A DNA stretch of 51,396 nucleotides from CAXOVX01 sp964213345 (GTDB lineage: Bacteria > Pseudomonadota > Alphaproteobacteria > Rickettsiales > Midichloriaceae), in assembly GCA_964213345.1 (NCBI GenBank), contig CAXOVX010000041.1:1-51396 (forward strand). The letters are read 5' to 3'. The translations under genes and the position numbers were made by a program. Each line of letters begins with the position of its first letter. Position 1 is the first letter of the stretch. The notes under the pieces were generated by a model. It was not told the origin of the DNA. It ran no database searches and saw only the letters and a list, made by a program, of their open reading frames with translations. Below are positions 34,011-42,435 of this stretch, in pieces.

Positions 34011-35768
34011 ATGTTTAAGAAAATTTCGGCACTTGTTCTGCATAGCAATGAACGTAGTGATGGACCTCAAAAGGCAGCACTTTATAACACTGCGCAGTCA
34101 AATACAAATGGAACAAATACACCAACAGTAAGAGAGGGGGCAATAAAAAATGATGTATATGCGCAAGACTCTGGTATTATTAGCATCAATCCAGCAAAAA
34201 TTAAAAAGGTACAAAATATAACACCCGCAGTACCGTGGAAGGAAATTGTCGTACGTTTCAAACAAGAATTAGGCGAAATTGCATACGAAAATTGGATAAA
34301 ATATCTAGAATTTGTCTCAATTGAAGGAGACACTATGATTTTGAGTGCAAAAAGTAGATTTATTCGAGAATTAGTTCTAAATAATTATTTTAAACAAATG
34401 CGCGAAATTATAACTGAAAAAATCTCAAAGATAAAAAAAATAGACATTAGGGTAGGATATACGCAAACAACAACCTCACAAGATATAAGTGATCTTGTTG
34501 GCAGTATGTGTAAAGTAGGCAGCAAAAAAGTAAGCAATTTAGTTGAATGTAATACTGTACATAAGCATGATACAGCAACAAACGATCTTATGTTTGCATC
34601 TCCTTTAAATCCGCATTTCACTTTTGATCACTTTGTGTATGGAGAAGCCAACAAAGCTGCTTATTTTTCTACAAAACAACTGGCAGAGTTAAGTGAGCGT
34701 GACAATATCAACAATATGCAAATGTTTAAAAGCCTATACCTCTACGGTAGTGTTGGCATGGGAAAAACACACCTTTTGCAGGCCTTGGCCAATCATGCAA
34801 AACAATTTTTCCCTTCTCTTAAGATATGTTACCTAACAGCTGAAAAATTTACACAACATTACGTAAGAGCTATTAAGCAAAATATGCTATTTGATTTCAA
34901 AACCAAGGTATCAGAATTAGATATACTCCTACTAGACGATTTACAGCTAATTTGCGGGCGTAATAGTACTGAGAAGGAGTTTTTTACAACGTTCGATCAT
35001 CTAATAGAGTCCAGTAAAAAAGTTGTTATTGCCTGCGATCAACCACCACATCAATTAAATTTAGGCCCTAGAAGCAAATCCAGATTATCCAGCTGCTTAA
35101 CTGTTGCTATAATTCCGCCAGATTTCGATTTGAGAGTACGGGTTTTAAAATACAAATTAGACACATTTTATCATACTGCTAGTGCACAAATTACTATTGA
35201 TATGCTAGAATTTATTGCTTTAAATGTGGATGCCAGCATACGTGAATTAGAAGGCATATTGCACAAAATTATCGCTTATTGCGATTTGATGGGTATGAGC
35301 GTCAGTGCACAAATATTAGAAAACGTCATAAATGAAAATTGCAGCACAGCAAGTATGCGGTTAGTTGACACCACTACAAATATGACTCTTATAGGAAATA
35401 AATTAAACAAATTGTATACTCACAACAGCGCATGGGTAAAAAATACCTCGGGCAGACCTAGCACCACAGAGTCAAACTCCACTCCTATAAAGAATTTTGG
35501 TAAAATTATGTCTGCGGTAGCGCAGTATTATAACTTAGATGGAAATGACATAGCATCAAAAATACGTTCAAAAAAATTATCTACTGCAAGACAAGTAGTC
35601 GCCTATCTGGCAAAGGAATATACATTAATGAGCTATCAGGAAATAGGAAGTGCCCTGGGAGGGCGTAACTACTCTACGATAATTTATCTGGTAAATGCCA
35701 TAAAAAATTCCAAACAAAGCAATATAGCACAACATATATCGTATTTACGAAGCGTTTTGCTGCGATAA
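34011..35768 (+). CDS. dnaA: DnaA, replication initiator
   Basis: AAA+ protein that binds DnaA boxes and melts the origin. Domain I is at about residues 70-150 (VPWKEIVVRFKQELGE, NWIKYLEFVSIE) behind an unusually long, low-complexity N-terminal extension of about 65 residues. The AAA+ core has Walker A GSVGMGKTHLLQAL, Walker B LLLDDLQLICG, an SR-type arginine finger (SRLSSCLTV) and sensor 2 (ASIRELEGILHKI). Domain IV holds the DNA-binding signature SYQEIGSALGGRNYSTI. The frame is open upstream to 33948, but ATG 34011 (MFKKISALVL) is chosen; the true start could also be further in. At 586 aa it is longer than typical (about 450-520), because of the N-terminal extension and a linker near residue 440-500. 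Confidence 0.94.
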   Translation: MFKKISALVLHSNERSDGPQKAALYNTAQSNTNGTNTPTVREGAIKNDVYAQDSGIISINPAKIKKVQNITPAVPWKEIVVRFKQELGEIAYENWIKYLEFVSIEGDTMILSAKSRFIRELVLNNYFKQMREIITEKISKIKKIDIRVGYTQTTTSQDISDLVGSMCKVGSKKVSNLVECNTVHKHDTATNDLMFASPLNPHFTFDHFVYGEANKAAYFSTKQLAELSERDNINNMQMFKSLYLYGSVGMGKTHLLQALANHAKQFFPSLKICYLTAEKFTQHYVRAIKQNMLFDFKTKVSELDILLLDDLQLICGRNSTEKEFFTTFDHLIESSKKVVIACDQPPHQLNLGPRSKSRLSSCLTVAIIPPDFDLRVRVLKYKLDTFYHTASAQITIDMLEFIALNVDASIRELEGILHKIIAYCDLMGMSVSAQILENVINENCSTASMRLVDTTTNMTLIGNKLNKLYTHNSAWVKNTSGRPSTTESNSTPIKNFGKIMSAVAQYYNLDGNDIASKIRSKKLSTARQVVAYLAKEYTLMSYQEIGSALGGRNYSTIIYLVNAIKNSKQSNIAQHISYLRSVLLR

Positions 35769-35897
35769 ATCGTAGATAAATTTTTATATCAAGCTTGATG
35801 TTATTGATTTTTTATTAGTTTGCCGTTATAAAGTACGTGATACGAAGGTATCAGACGCTAAAGAAATATCGGATAATTCAAATCATTAATAAAAGAT

Positions 35898-36602
35898 ATG
35901 CGTGAAGTGGTATTTAACGGGGCAGCAGGCCGTCTAGAGGGCAAGTATTATCGTTGTGAAGAAGAAAATAACGCACCTGCTGCGTTAATCTTGCATCCGC
36001 ACCCACTACACGGCGGCACCATGAATAATAAAGTTGTATATAGCATGTTTCACAGCTTTGTGCGTAATAAATTCTCTGTGCTGCGTTTTAATTTTAGGGG
36101 TGTTGCTAAATCCATGGGGACTTTCGATCAAGGAATTGGCGAGCTCTTAGATGCGGCTACGGCGTTAGATTGGCTACAAAATGATAATCCAGAAGCGTCA
36201 AGCTATTGGATTGCCGGTTTTTCGTTTGGAGCGTGGATTGCATTACAACTGCTAATGCGTAGACCAGAGGTAAATGGATTCGCAGCAGTAGCCGTCCCGG
36301 CTAATTTGTACGATTTTAACTTTCTTTCGCCGTGTCCTACACAAGGACTTATTATTCAAGGAAGTCAAGATGAGATAGTGCTAGAAGAGTCTGTGTACAA
36401 ATTGTACGAAAGAATTGATAAACAGCACAATGCTAATATAGAATATCACATCATAAATACAGACCATTTTTTCGACAATAAGCTGGATGAGCTAGGCCAA
36501 ATAGTGGATGAGTATCTAAAGGTTAATGTAAACAGGCATATGCTCCAGAAGAAATTGAAGAGAGATAGAAGAAAAAGAAACTACAATGAAAATGTAACAT
36601 AA
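35898..36602 (+). CDS. Alpha/beta hydrolase
   Basis: Cytosolic hydrolase of the alpha/beta fold, in the group often annotated as a dienelactone-hydrolase-like or KANL3/Tex30-like protein. The HPHPLHGGTMNN segment (oxyanion-hole side) and the nucleophile elbow GFSFGAW (Ser near residue 109) are present; the acid is probably the Asp in QGSQDEIV and the base the His in TDHFFDNKL. Substrate unknown. The 234-aa length is normal. The C-terminus is strongly basic (KKLKRDRRKRNYNE), which is unusual. It lies between dnaA and birA on the same strand. Confidence 0.85.
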   Translation: MREVVFNGAAGRLEGKYYRCEEENNAPAALILHPHPLHGGTMNNKVVYSMFHSFVRNKFSVLRFNFRGVAKSMGTFDQGIGELLDAATALDWLQNDNPEASSYWIAGFSFGAWIALQLLMRRPEVNGFAAVAVPANLYDFNFLSPCPTQGLIIQGSQDEIVLEESVYKLYERIDKQHNANIEYHIINTDHFFDNKLDELGQIVDEYLKVNVNRHMLQKKLKRDRRKRNYNENVT

Positions 36603-36622
36603 TATTTACATTCTAAGTTTAT

Positions 36623-37480
36623 ATGTTAACAAATTTTACTATCACTAAATTTGATGTTATTAGTAGCACTTTAGCATATGCTAGAGCGTTGATCATTGAA
36701 AGAGGATGTATTCCTAATGCTAGTGTTATAATAGCTTATCAACAAACTGAGGGGTATGGGCAATATCGGAGAAAATGGATAAGTACTCGTGGCAATATTG
36801 CACTTACAATAGCCTTGTACCCCGGCGTAAACACTAGACCATCGATAACTATTTCACAAATACCATATCTTGCTGCAATAGCAGTAGGAGAAACTGTACT
36901 GGCTCTAGCTAGTACTCATACAGCAATCCCACCAGAAATTAAAATTAATTATAAATGGGTTAACGATGTTTTGTTGTCTAAGAGGAAAGTAGCAGGCATT
37001 TTGGTAGAATCTTTCCAAGGGGCAATTTTGGTGGGGGTGGGAGTGAATTTAATCAGTAGCCCCACATTATCTGATTTAGGCACTTTTGAAAAAAGTAATG
37101 CGCATTTTTATGGTGCCACATCTTTAGTTGCTGAAGGAGTAGATGTAGAATATGATACTTTTTTAATTTTGTTCTTAGATCATTTTGAGAAGCATTATAA
37201 TCAATGGTTGCAGTATGGGTTTGCTCCAATACGTAATTTATGGATAAAACATGCCATGTACGTAAATGAGCAAATTAGGGTAAAATCATCAGAAAGTGTA
37301 CATGAAGGTATATTCATAGGCCTTGACGAAAACGGAGCGATGCTGCTGCAGTCCACTAATGAGAAAAAAAATGTGCATAGCTCACGTGGTGATTACGAAA
37401 ATCATCAATTGGAGATAGGAAAACATATAAAAAAGATATACTCTGGGGAGATTTTAAATCTTTCAAAGCTCAAAGAATAA
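36623..37480 (+). CDS. birA: Biotin--protein ligase
   Basis: Attaches biotin to the carrier domain of acetyl- or propionyl-CoA carboxylase through biotinyl-AMP. The ligase domain shows TEGYGQYRRKW (the GRGRxGRxW-type loop, here with changes at the first positions), NIALTIAL, the KWVNDVLL motif (in place of KWPND), KVAGILVES and VGVGVNL. The N-terminal helix-turn-helix of E. coli BirA is absent, so it is a class I ligase without repressor function, as in other Rickettsiales. 285 aa is slightly long. The start is 20 bp after the hydrolase stop, so the genes may be co-transcribed. Confidence 0.88.
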   Translation: MLTNFTITKFDVISSTLAYARALIIERGCIPNASVIIAYQQTEGYGQYRRKWISTRGNIALTIALYPGVNTRPSITISQIPYLAAIAVGETVLALASTHTAIPPEIKINYKWVNDVLLSKRKVAGILVESFQGAILVGVGVNLISSPTLSDLGTFEKSNAHFYGATSLVAEGVDVEYDTFLILFLDHFEKHYNQWLQYGFAPIRNLWIKHAMYVNEQIRVKSSESVHEGIFIGLDENGAMLLQSTNEKKNVHSSRGDYENHQLEIGKHIKKIYSGEILNLSKLKE

Positions 37481-37555
37481 TTGAAAAAGTGACAAATTTC
37501 TTATATCATATCTTTCCAAGAGAGTTTTTGCTCCAGCCAGTGGTGATATTAGTTC

Positions 37556-37584
37556 TTGACTTTTTGCCAATTACTTTTTAAATA
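37556..37584 (+). promoter_or_regulatory. Promoter candidate for ssb
   Basis: TTGACT and TAAATA separated by 17 bp, 38 bp before the ssb ATG. Confidence 0.5.
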
Positions 37585-37622
37585 GTCTGAGTTGGGATAA
37601 TTTGTTGTGTTTGTGTTGTGAA

Positions 37623-38126
37623 ATGGTGGGCACTCTAAATAAAGTTGTACTTATAGGTAATGTAGGTAAGGATCCTGAAATAAGACTAACTCAGGAAGGG
37701 AAGGAAATAGCAAGTTTTCCGTTAGCTACTTCCGATGCTTGGAAGGATAAAACATCAGGAGAACGGAAAGAAAAGACGGAATGGCATAAGATAGTTGTTT
37801 TTGTACCCCAAATTGTAGAAATTGCGAAGAATTATGTTCGTAAAGGGAGCAAGTTGTATATAGAAGGATCTTTGCAAACGAGAAGATGGCTAGATCAAAG
37901 TAATGTTGAAAAATATATAACTGAAATATTGTTGCAATCATATAATAGCGTGTTGATGCTACTGGATAGCAGTGCCAAAGTAACGCATGTACAGCAGGAT
38001 AATAGTGAAAAAAGTCACGAATTTTTCAGCAAAGAACCCGCTAAAGAGCAAAAAAAAGATCCAAAAAGTAAAGATGGAGCGCGGCAGTACGAAATAGAAG
38101 AAATAGATGATGAGATTCCGTTTTGA
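37623..38126 (+). CDS. ssb: Single-stranded DNA-binding protein
   Basis: Tetrameric OB-fold protein that coats single-stranded DNA in replication, recombination and repair. The OB fold begins VGTLNKVVLIGNVGKDPEIR and includes TEWHKIVVF, and KLYIEGSLQTRRW. The flexible tail is rich in K, E and D and ends in the acidic interaction tip DDEIPF that recruits partner proteins. The frame extends 7 codons upstream through TTG codons, but the ATG at 37623 matches the family start. The resulting 167 aa is a normal length. It stands downstream of birA with its own promoter candidate. Confidence 0.96.
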   Translation: MVGTLNKVVLIGNVGKDPEIRLTQEGKEIASFPLATSDAWKDKTSGERKEKTEWHKIVVFVPQIVEIAKNYVRKGSKLYIEGSLQTRRWLDQSNVEKYITEILLQSYNSVLMLLDSSAKVTHVQQDNSEKSHEFFSKEPAKEQKKDPKSKDGARQYEIEEIDDEIPF

Positions 38127-38211
38127 TGTATTTCCCCCCTATCTTTAGCACTGAAAGCATCGGTAGGTAGTGTTGTGACTAATACGTTGGTAAATTAAAG
38201 GAGTTGGTAGC

Positions 38212-38427
38212 ATGTCTAAAAAGGCGAAAGGATCTAAAAATAATTTAGAGAACAGAGGGGGCTCTGCGAGGTTGCGCAAGTTTAATAGTAGAGTTGTGGT
38301 GCCAATCATGTATGATGGGAGTAGGTTAAAGCATGGTAAGTATGTCGCAGCTAAGTATTCTGATACTGGAGAGTTGGTGCTTAACAGCACTGGCGTACCA
38401 GTTCCGTATTCGTCTATAATTAGCTGA
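38212..38427 (+). CDS. Unrecognised small basic protein (71 aa)
   Basis: A short gene with an excellent ribosome-binding site (AAAGGAGTTGGTAGC before the ATG). The protein starts MSKKAKGSKNNLE and is Lys/Arg-rich in its first half; the second half contains KYVAAKYSDTGELVLN and GVPVPYSSI, which reads like a compact beta-rich domain. No signal or membrane segment. I do not recognise a named family. It lies between ssb and tsaC on the same strand. Ribosome-binding site and protein-like composition make it more credible than the longer frame on the opposite strand. Confidence 0.7.
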   Translation: MSKKAKGSKNNLENRGGSARLRKFNSRVVVPIMYDGSRLKHGKYVAAKYSDTGELVLNSTGVPVPYSSIIS

Positions 38428-38711
38428 TCTAAAAAAAGTTCAAAGTTTGCCCCTTTATGTTCATTATGGAGCTTCTCAAGTGGGTTGAGGGGTGTTTTTT
38501 TCGATTGCAGATTATGCATGTTGATTTTTATAACTAGACTTTTTTCGAAGCTCGCTTGTATCAATGAAATGCAATGAACATGCGGAACACAAAACCGCGA
38601 CGTGTTAGTAGTGTATGTGGAGACTTGGGTGTTTAAATAACGTAGCAGTTTTGTAGTGAAAGTAGAGTCTTGAAAGAAGTCTAAGGGGGCTTTGATGTAG
38701 CATGGCATGTC

Positions 38712-39371
38712 ATGGGTATTAATGTAACGTCAGATGTGCGTGTAATCACAGATGCCGTACGTAGGGGGGATGTGGTATGCGTGGCGACAGACACACTATA
38801 CGCCCTTTCGTGCGATGCTCTTAATACACAGGCATTAAAAAAGATTTATAACATAAAAAAACGAATAAGCACCAAACCTACCCCGTTTTTTGCACATTCC
38901 ATAGAACAGGCTAGACAGTATGCTATATTTAACGATTTAGCTCTAAAGTTGGCGCATGCATTCTGGCCAGGAGCACTGACCATTGTTCTCCCAACCTTAA
39001 ACACGTCCATAGTTCCCTCTTTATTGCCGAAAAATCAATCTACTATTGCACTACGCATTCCACAAGCTTCGGTTGTGCTAAAAATAACAGAAGAACTAGA
39101 TACGTTGCTGGTAGGCACTAGCGCAAATCTCTCCGGAGGTGCAAACGTGCAAAATTTTCAAGATTTTAAATATCAACTTAGAAATGTAGATGATTTTACC
39201 ATTTGGTTTTTTGAAGAAAAACAAAAAGTTAGCTTCATACCATCAACGATTATCAATATAATAACTGTCCCTACGCCTCAAATACTTATTTTACGTGAAG
39301 GAGCAATAAGTAAACAACAAATGCAAAAAGTAGCTGGCAAGTACGCAGTACTATGGTCAAATGAAAGATAG
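38712..39371 (+). CDS. tsaC: TsaC/Sua5, threonylcarbamoyl-AMP synthase
   Basis: Makes threonylcarbamoyl-AMP from threonine, bicarbonate and ATP, the first step of the t6A37 modification of ANN-reading tRNAs. Signatures: the YrdC-domain start RRGDVVCVATDTLYALSCDA, KKIYNIKKR and KPTPFFAH for nucleotide binding, HAFWPGALTIVLP, ALRIPQ and the SANLSGG motif. The length of 219 aa fits a stand-alone TsaC-like protein, lacking the C-terminal domain of full Sua5. There is no clear ribosome-binding site at the ATG, so the start is taken from the alignment of the YrdC domain. Confidence 0.9.
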   Translation: MGINVTSDVRVITDAVRRGDVVCVATDTLYALSCDALNTQALKKIYNIKKRISTKPTPFFAHSIEQARQYAIFNDLALKLAHAFWPGALTIVLPTLNTSIVPSLLPKNQSTIALRIPQASVVLKITEELDTLLVGTSANLSGGANVQNFQDFKYQLRNVDDFTIWFFEEKQKVSFIPSTIINIITVPTPQILILREGAISKQQMQKVAGKYAVLWSNER

Positions 39372-39412
39372 TAGATAGTAGGTAATGATGATCAAAATAT
39401 TATATAAGTACG

Positions 39413-39469
39413 GGGACTACATGACTGAGCATGCTGCAGTACAACAACGTGGGCATAAAAAAGAGGAAT
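39413..39469 (+). repeat. MITE copy 4 (half element)
   Basis: GGGGACTACATGACTGAGC, CTGCAGTACAACAACGTGG and GCATAAAAAAGAGG match the right half of the family (compare 21800-21860). The left half is missing. Confidence 0.6.
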
Positions 39470-39554
39470 GCATCAACTACTACCCGCTAAAGCAGGTATT
39501 TTGAGTTAACGCTTGCAAGCAGATTAGTGAGATGAAATCTCAAAATTATCGTTC

Positions 39555-39925
39555 TTATGGATGAGCTTCCTGGTTTTTAATGTACTCCTGAACTTGCTGC
39601 TCATTTAAGTTACCAACTGTAACTGCAAAATATCCTTTAGCCCATATATGTTGTCCACAATATTTTTTCTTTAATTGCTCAAATTCCATTAGCACTTTAC
39701 GGCTACTTTTACCCTTAATATATTGCACCAATTTCAAAATACCCATATTAGGCGATACTGACGCCAATATATGAACATGGTCCGGACTTAATGGGCCAGA
39801 CATGATGTTCACGTAATTAGCTAAACACACTTCCCTAATAAGCTCCCTAACTCTTTCGGCAATTGACCCCTGTCAATATTTAGTACACCAGATAATATGA
39901 TATTTTAATTCATATATGCTGTGAG
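39555..39925 (-). pseudogene. IS200/IS605 TnpA transposase, decayed
   Basis: HUH-type single-strand transposase (Y1 family). The intact 91-codon part has the HUH motif in LSPDHVHILASV, YIKGKSSRKVLMEF, IWAKGYFAVTVGN and QEYIKNQ with the likely catalytic Tyr. Upstream, the N-terminal strand (ELKYHIIWCTKY) is still readable but is followed by an in-frame TGA and preceded by a frameshift, so the first about 40 residues are lost. A perfect hairpin (TGAGAT-GAA-ATCTCA, 39529-39543) lies downstream and may be a remnant of the element end recognised by TnpA. No TnpB is present. Confidence 0.85.
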
Positions 39926-39943
39926 ACCCCTGTATAACATAAA

Positions 39944-40012
39944 ATAAAAAAATAGTACTAAACTGTTCGCCTAAAGGCAAAGGTATTAACCCTATCACAC
40001 AGAGAGACATAA
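39944..40012. repeat. Dispersed repeat, copy A
   Basis: About 65 bp that recurs in inverted form at 51331-51396 with few mismatches. It contains GTTCGCCTAAAGGCAA, a near-perfect dyad, and TATTAACCCTATCACA. Between this and the 51-aa frame (40013-40232) I see only AT-rich sequence. Confidence 0.6.
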
Positions 40013-40232
40013 AATATTAGAAAAATACTTTTTTTTGGCTGATACTATAGATACCGCTTTTAAGACATAACCATTTCCCATTTGACTATATATCATTGCT
40101 CCCTATCTTTCTACTAACCACATCATATAACACTTTTTTAAACGCATTTCATGCATTTTTCTCTCCATTCTCCATACCATTCAAATTTTCAGCAAAACCC
40201 ACACTGCTGAGTCATTTTTTAAATCTGCAGGG

Positions 40233-40388
40233 CTAAAACTGGTATGACACTTTTGCCAAATTTAACTGTACTTGTTTTTGATACGCAGCAATTTTTTCGA
40301 ACGCACTAAGCAACTGCTTTGCTTTTCGCCAACAAGCAGCATCATTACCACCAACTAAAGACTGAATATCGCTAAAATACGTCTTCAT
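40233..40388 (-). CDS. Possible 51-aa small protein
   Basis: Starts ATG at 40388 after GGGAAGAGT, a fair ribosome-binding site, and ends TAG at 40233. The peptide (starting MKTYFSDIQSLVGG and including WRKAKQLLSAFEKIAAY) is helical and amphipathic with protein-like composition. No family recognised. It may be a true small gene or the surviving piece of a decayed one, since it sits in an IS-rich region. Confidence 0.4.
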   Translation of the reverse strand: MKTYFSDIQSLVGGNDAACWRKAKQLLSAFEKIAAYQKQVQLNLAKVSYQF

Positions 40389-40641
40389 ACTCTTCCCACT
40401 ATGATACCGCCTACTGGACTCTCCACGCCGAGGATAAAAATACGAATTTTGGAATGCAAAAAAAATAAAAATATTTTTAAATTACTGTTAAATTTTTGGC
40501 TAATTAGTCCAAATGTAATGCATACTCCAGCCTAAAATAAAGCTCAGATTTATAATACTGGTCTTGGAATAGCTTAATTTGTTTGACTCTTTCACATAGG
40601 ATTGTGTATATTGCTTTAGCTGTTTCAAAAGAATTTATAAT

Positions 40642-40718
40642 ACGCCTGTAGCTCAGCTGGATAGAGCGTTAGATTACGGATCTAAAGGTCGAGGGTTCAA
40701 ATCCTTTCAGGCGTGCCA
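40642..40718 (+). tRNA. tRNA-Arg (ACG), CCA encoded
   Basis: 77 nt. Acceptor ACGCCTG/CAGGCGT, D arm GCTCAGCTGGATAGAGC, anticodon stem TTAGA/TCTAA around TTACGGA (anticodon ACG, read as inosine by TadA), T arm GAGGGTTCAAATCCTTT. The terminal CCA is encoded. Confidence 0.95.
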
Positions 40719-40807
40719 CATTTTTGAATGCTCTTAGGTGATAGTCTCAATTTTCAATAATAACAAAAGTGCGCCCCTATCTCGCGATACTAAATTACAT
40801 CTAGAAG

Positions 40808-41173
40808 ATCTAGGCTCTGTCGACATTTGATACAAAGTATGATAAAGCACAATAGTATAATAAAATAGTCTCAAAGATCAAAAAGGGAGGTAAAATGTTA
40901 TACGAATTAAGAAATAAACATTGGGAAATGATAAGCGGGGGGCGCCCGGTAAAAAGGTGGTTCTGGCAGGAATGGGAAGGATAACAGATAATTTATTGGG
41001 TTATATGGGATTGCCGGAAGTGGGGCGCTGTGGAGAGCTCTACCTTGTGATATATGGGTAAATGGTTGAGGGGGTAAATGGTTGAGTATACATAAAAGGT
41101 TTATGAGATAGCGTAAAGCTGAAGTATGGCAAAATGGTTTTTTACTACACTTGCTGATACCAGAGTAGCTAAT
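40808..41173 (+). mobile_element. IS5-family (IS427-type) 5' remnant
   Basis: Begins near GGCTCTGTCGACATTTG, which looks like an IS end, followed by GGGAGGTAAA and ATG at 40895. The frames read MLYELRNKHWEMI, then SGAPWRALPCDIYGKW, IHKRFMRWRKAEVW and FFTTLADT (with frameshifts and stop codons), which is the N-terminal domain of IS427-type IS5 transposases. It ends abruptly at 41173 where the second 1.15-kb element starts, so the downstream part was lost or displaced by that insertion. Confidence 0.65.
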
Positions 41174-42326
41174 GGGGCTGTTGCGAGATGGGATAAGTTA
41201 AAGTATTATTGATGAAAGTGTGCAAGATAAATGGTAGGTGAATGGTATTAAGTCAAATAGTAATGGTGAGTTTGGAAGAGTTGGTATCTAGGGATAATCA
41301 ATAGAGGAGTTTCAAGGCATTATTTGATTTTGCGGCAATTAGTGGTGAGTTATCAGCAGTTGAGTTGCCAGCTAATTACAAGGGTTACGGAGTTCATAGG
41401 CTATTTAAGTGCTTCTGCAATTGATGGAAGATTTGAGCGGTAAGAACTTGAAAGATAGAGTGATAGCAACGCAGCAAGGTGGTTTTGTGAATTTGATTTA
41501 AGGGATGCGACTCTAGATTATAGCGTATTTAGTAAGCTAAGGAAAAAGATAGGGACCGAAAAGCTATCTAAGATATTTAGTATCTTCAGAGATAAGCTTA
41601 TGGCGCAAGGTTATATAAGCGAGGTATTTACATTTGTCGGTGCATCGCATCTAATATAGAAGGCAAGTTTGTGGGAAGAGAGAGATGAGGCAAGGCGGAA
41701 GAAATATAAAAAACTGAATAATGAAGTTTTGTCTAAAGTGGCACATGATAAACAAGCTAAGATCGGCTGTAAAGGTGGTACTAAGTTTTTGTATGGTTAT
41801 AAAAAACATGTGAGTGTAGATAAGGCGACGATTACACCAGCAAACGTTAACAGATGCCCAGGGATTTAAACATGTGTGCCCGTCTAGGCGCTCTATATAC
41901 GCAGATAATGGGTATTGCACGTCTCCTGCCAAAACTATAGCCATAGCTAAAAGAGGGCATCTTGGAGGAATTAAGAAGACTGATAGGAAGGGTAAAAATG
42001 GTGGGTTCGACCCTTCGGATTCTATATGGAGGGCGCCTTTTGAGTGGGTCTTTTCTAAAGATACTATATATTCACGCCTCTTTAGCATAGCAAAGAATAA
42101 GTTTTCAGCACTTATGCATGCTATTCGTTTTTATTTAAAACGTTGTGCATATTGACCCTGCCAATCAAGGGATTGGTATAGCTAATCACCAAAAATATAG
42201 AGAATCTTCTAGAATACACAAATAATAAATTTTAAACACAGTCTATAAGACACATTCCTTAGCTAAAATCATTTTTATAATAGCGTCTTTAACTCCTGAA
42301 AATACAAACCATCCAGCATCAGTCCC
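41174..42326 (+). mobile_element. Decayed IS5-family element, copy 2
   Basis: Inverted counterpart of 2504-3654. Ends: GGGGCTGTTGC at the left and, reading inward from the right, GGGACTGATGC. The block at 41660-42155 is virtually identical to copy 1, while 41174-41650 shows many substitutions and small indels. It is inserted next to an IS427-type remnant. Confidence 0.75.
41669..42155 (+). pseudogene. IS5-family transposase, C-terminal half, frameshifted
   Basis: Same two frames as in copy 1, identical at the protein level: 41669-41869 (LWEERDEARRKKYKKLN, ITPANV) and 41874-42155 (YADNGYC, FEWVFSK, FYLKRCAY). The extra A in GTTAAC at 41846-41851 breaks the join exactly as at 2979-2984. Upstream remnants in 41225-41650 (KLRKKIGTEKLSKIFSIF, VFTFV) show that the rest of the gene is present but full of frameshifts. 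Confidence 0.8.
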
Positions 42327-42435
42327 ATAATGCAAGCAACATAATTTGACATTAGGATCAACAGTCTACACAATGCCGTCAATGGAATTCTTTATAATCC
42401 GCCCACACCGCTTCTTAACGGAACTAAACATCTGA

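Noticed and set aside
38145..38708. 187-codon open frame on the minus strand between ssb and tsaC
   Set aside because: No ribosome-binding site, no family features, and it overlaps the 71-aa gene, which has a strong one.
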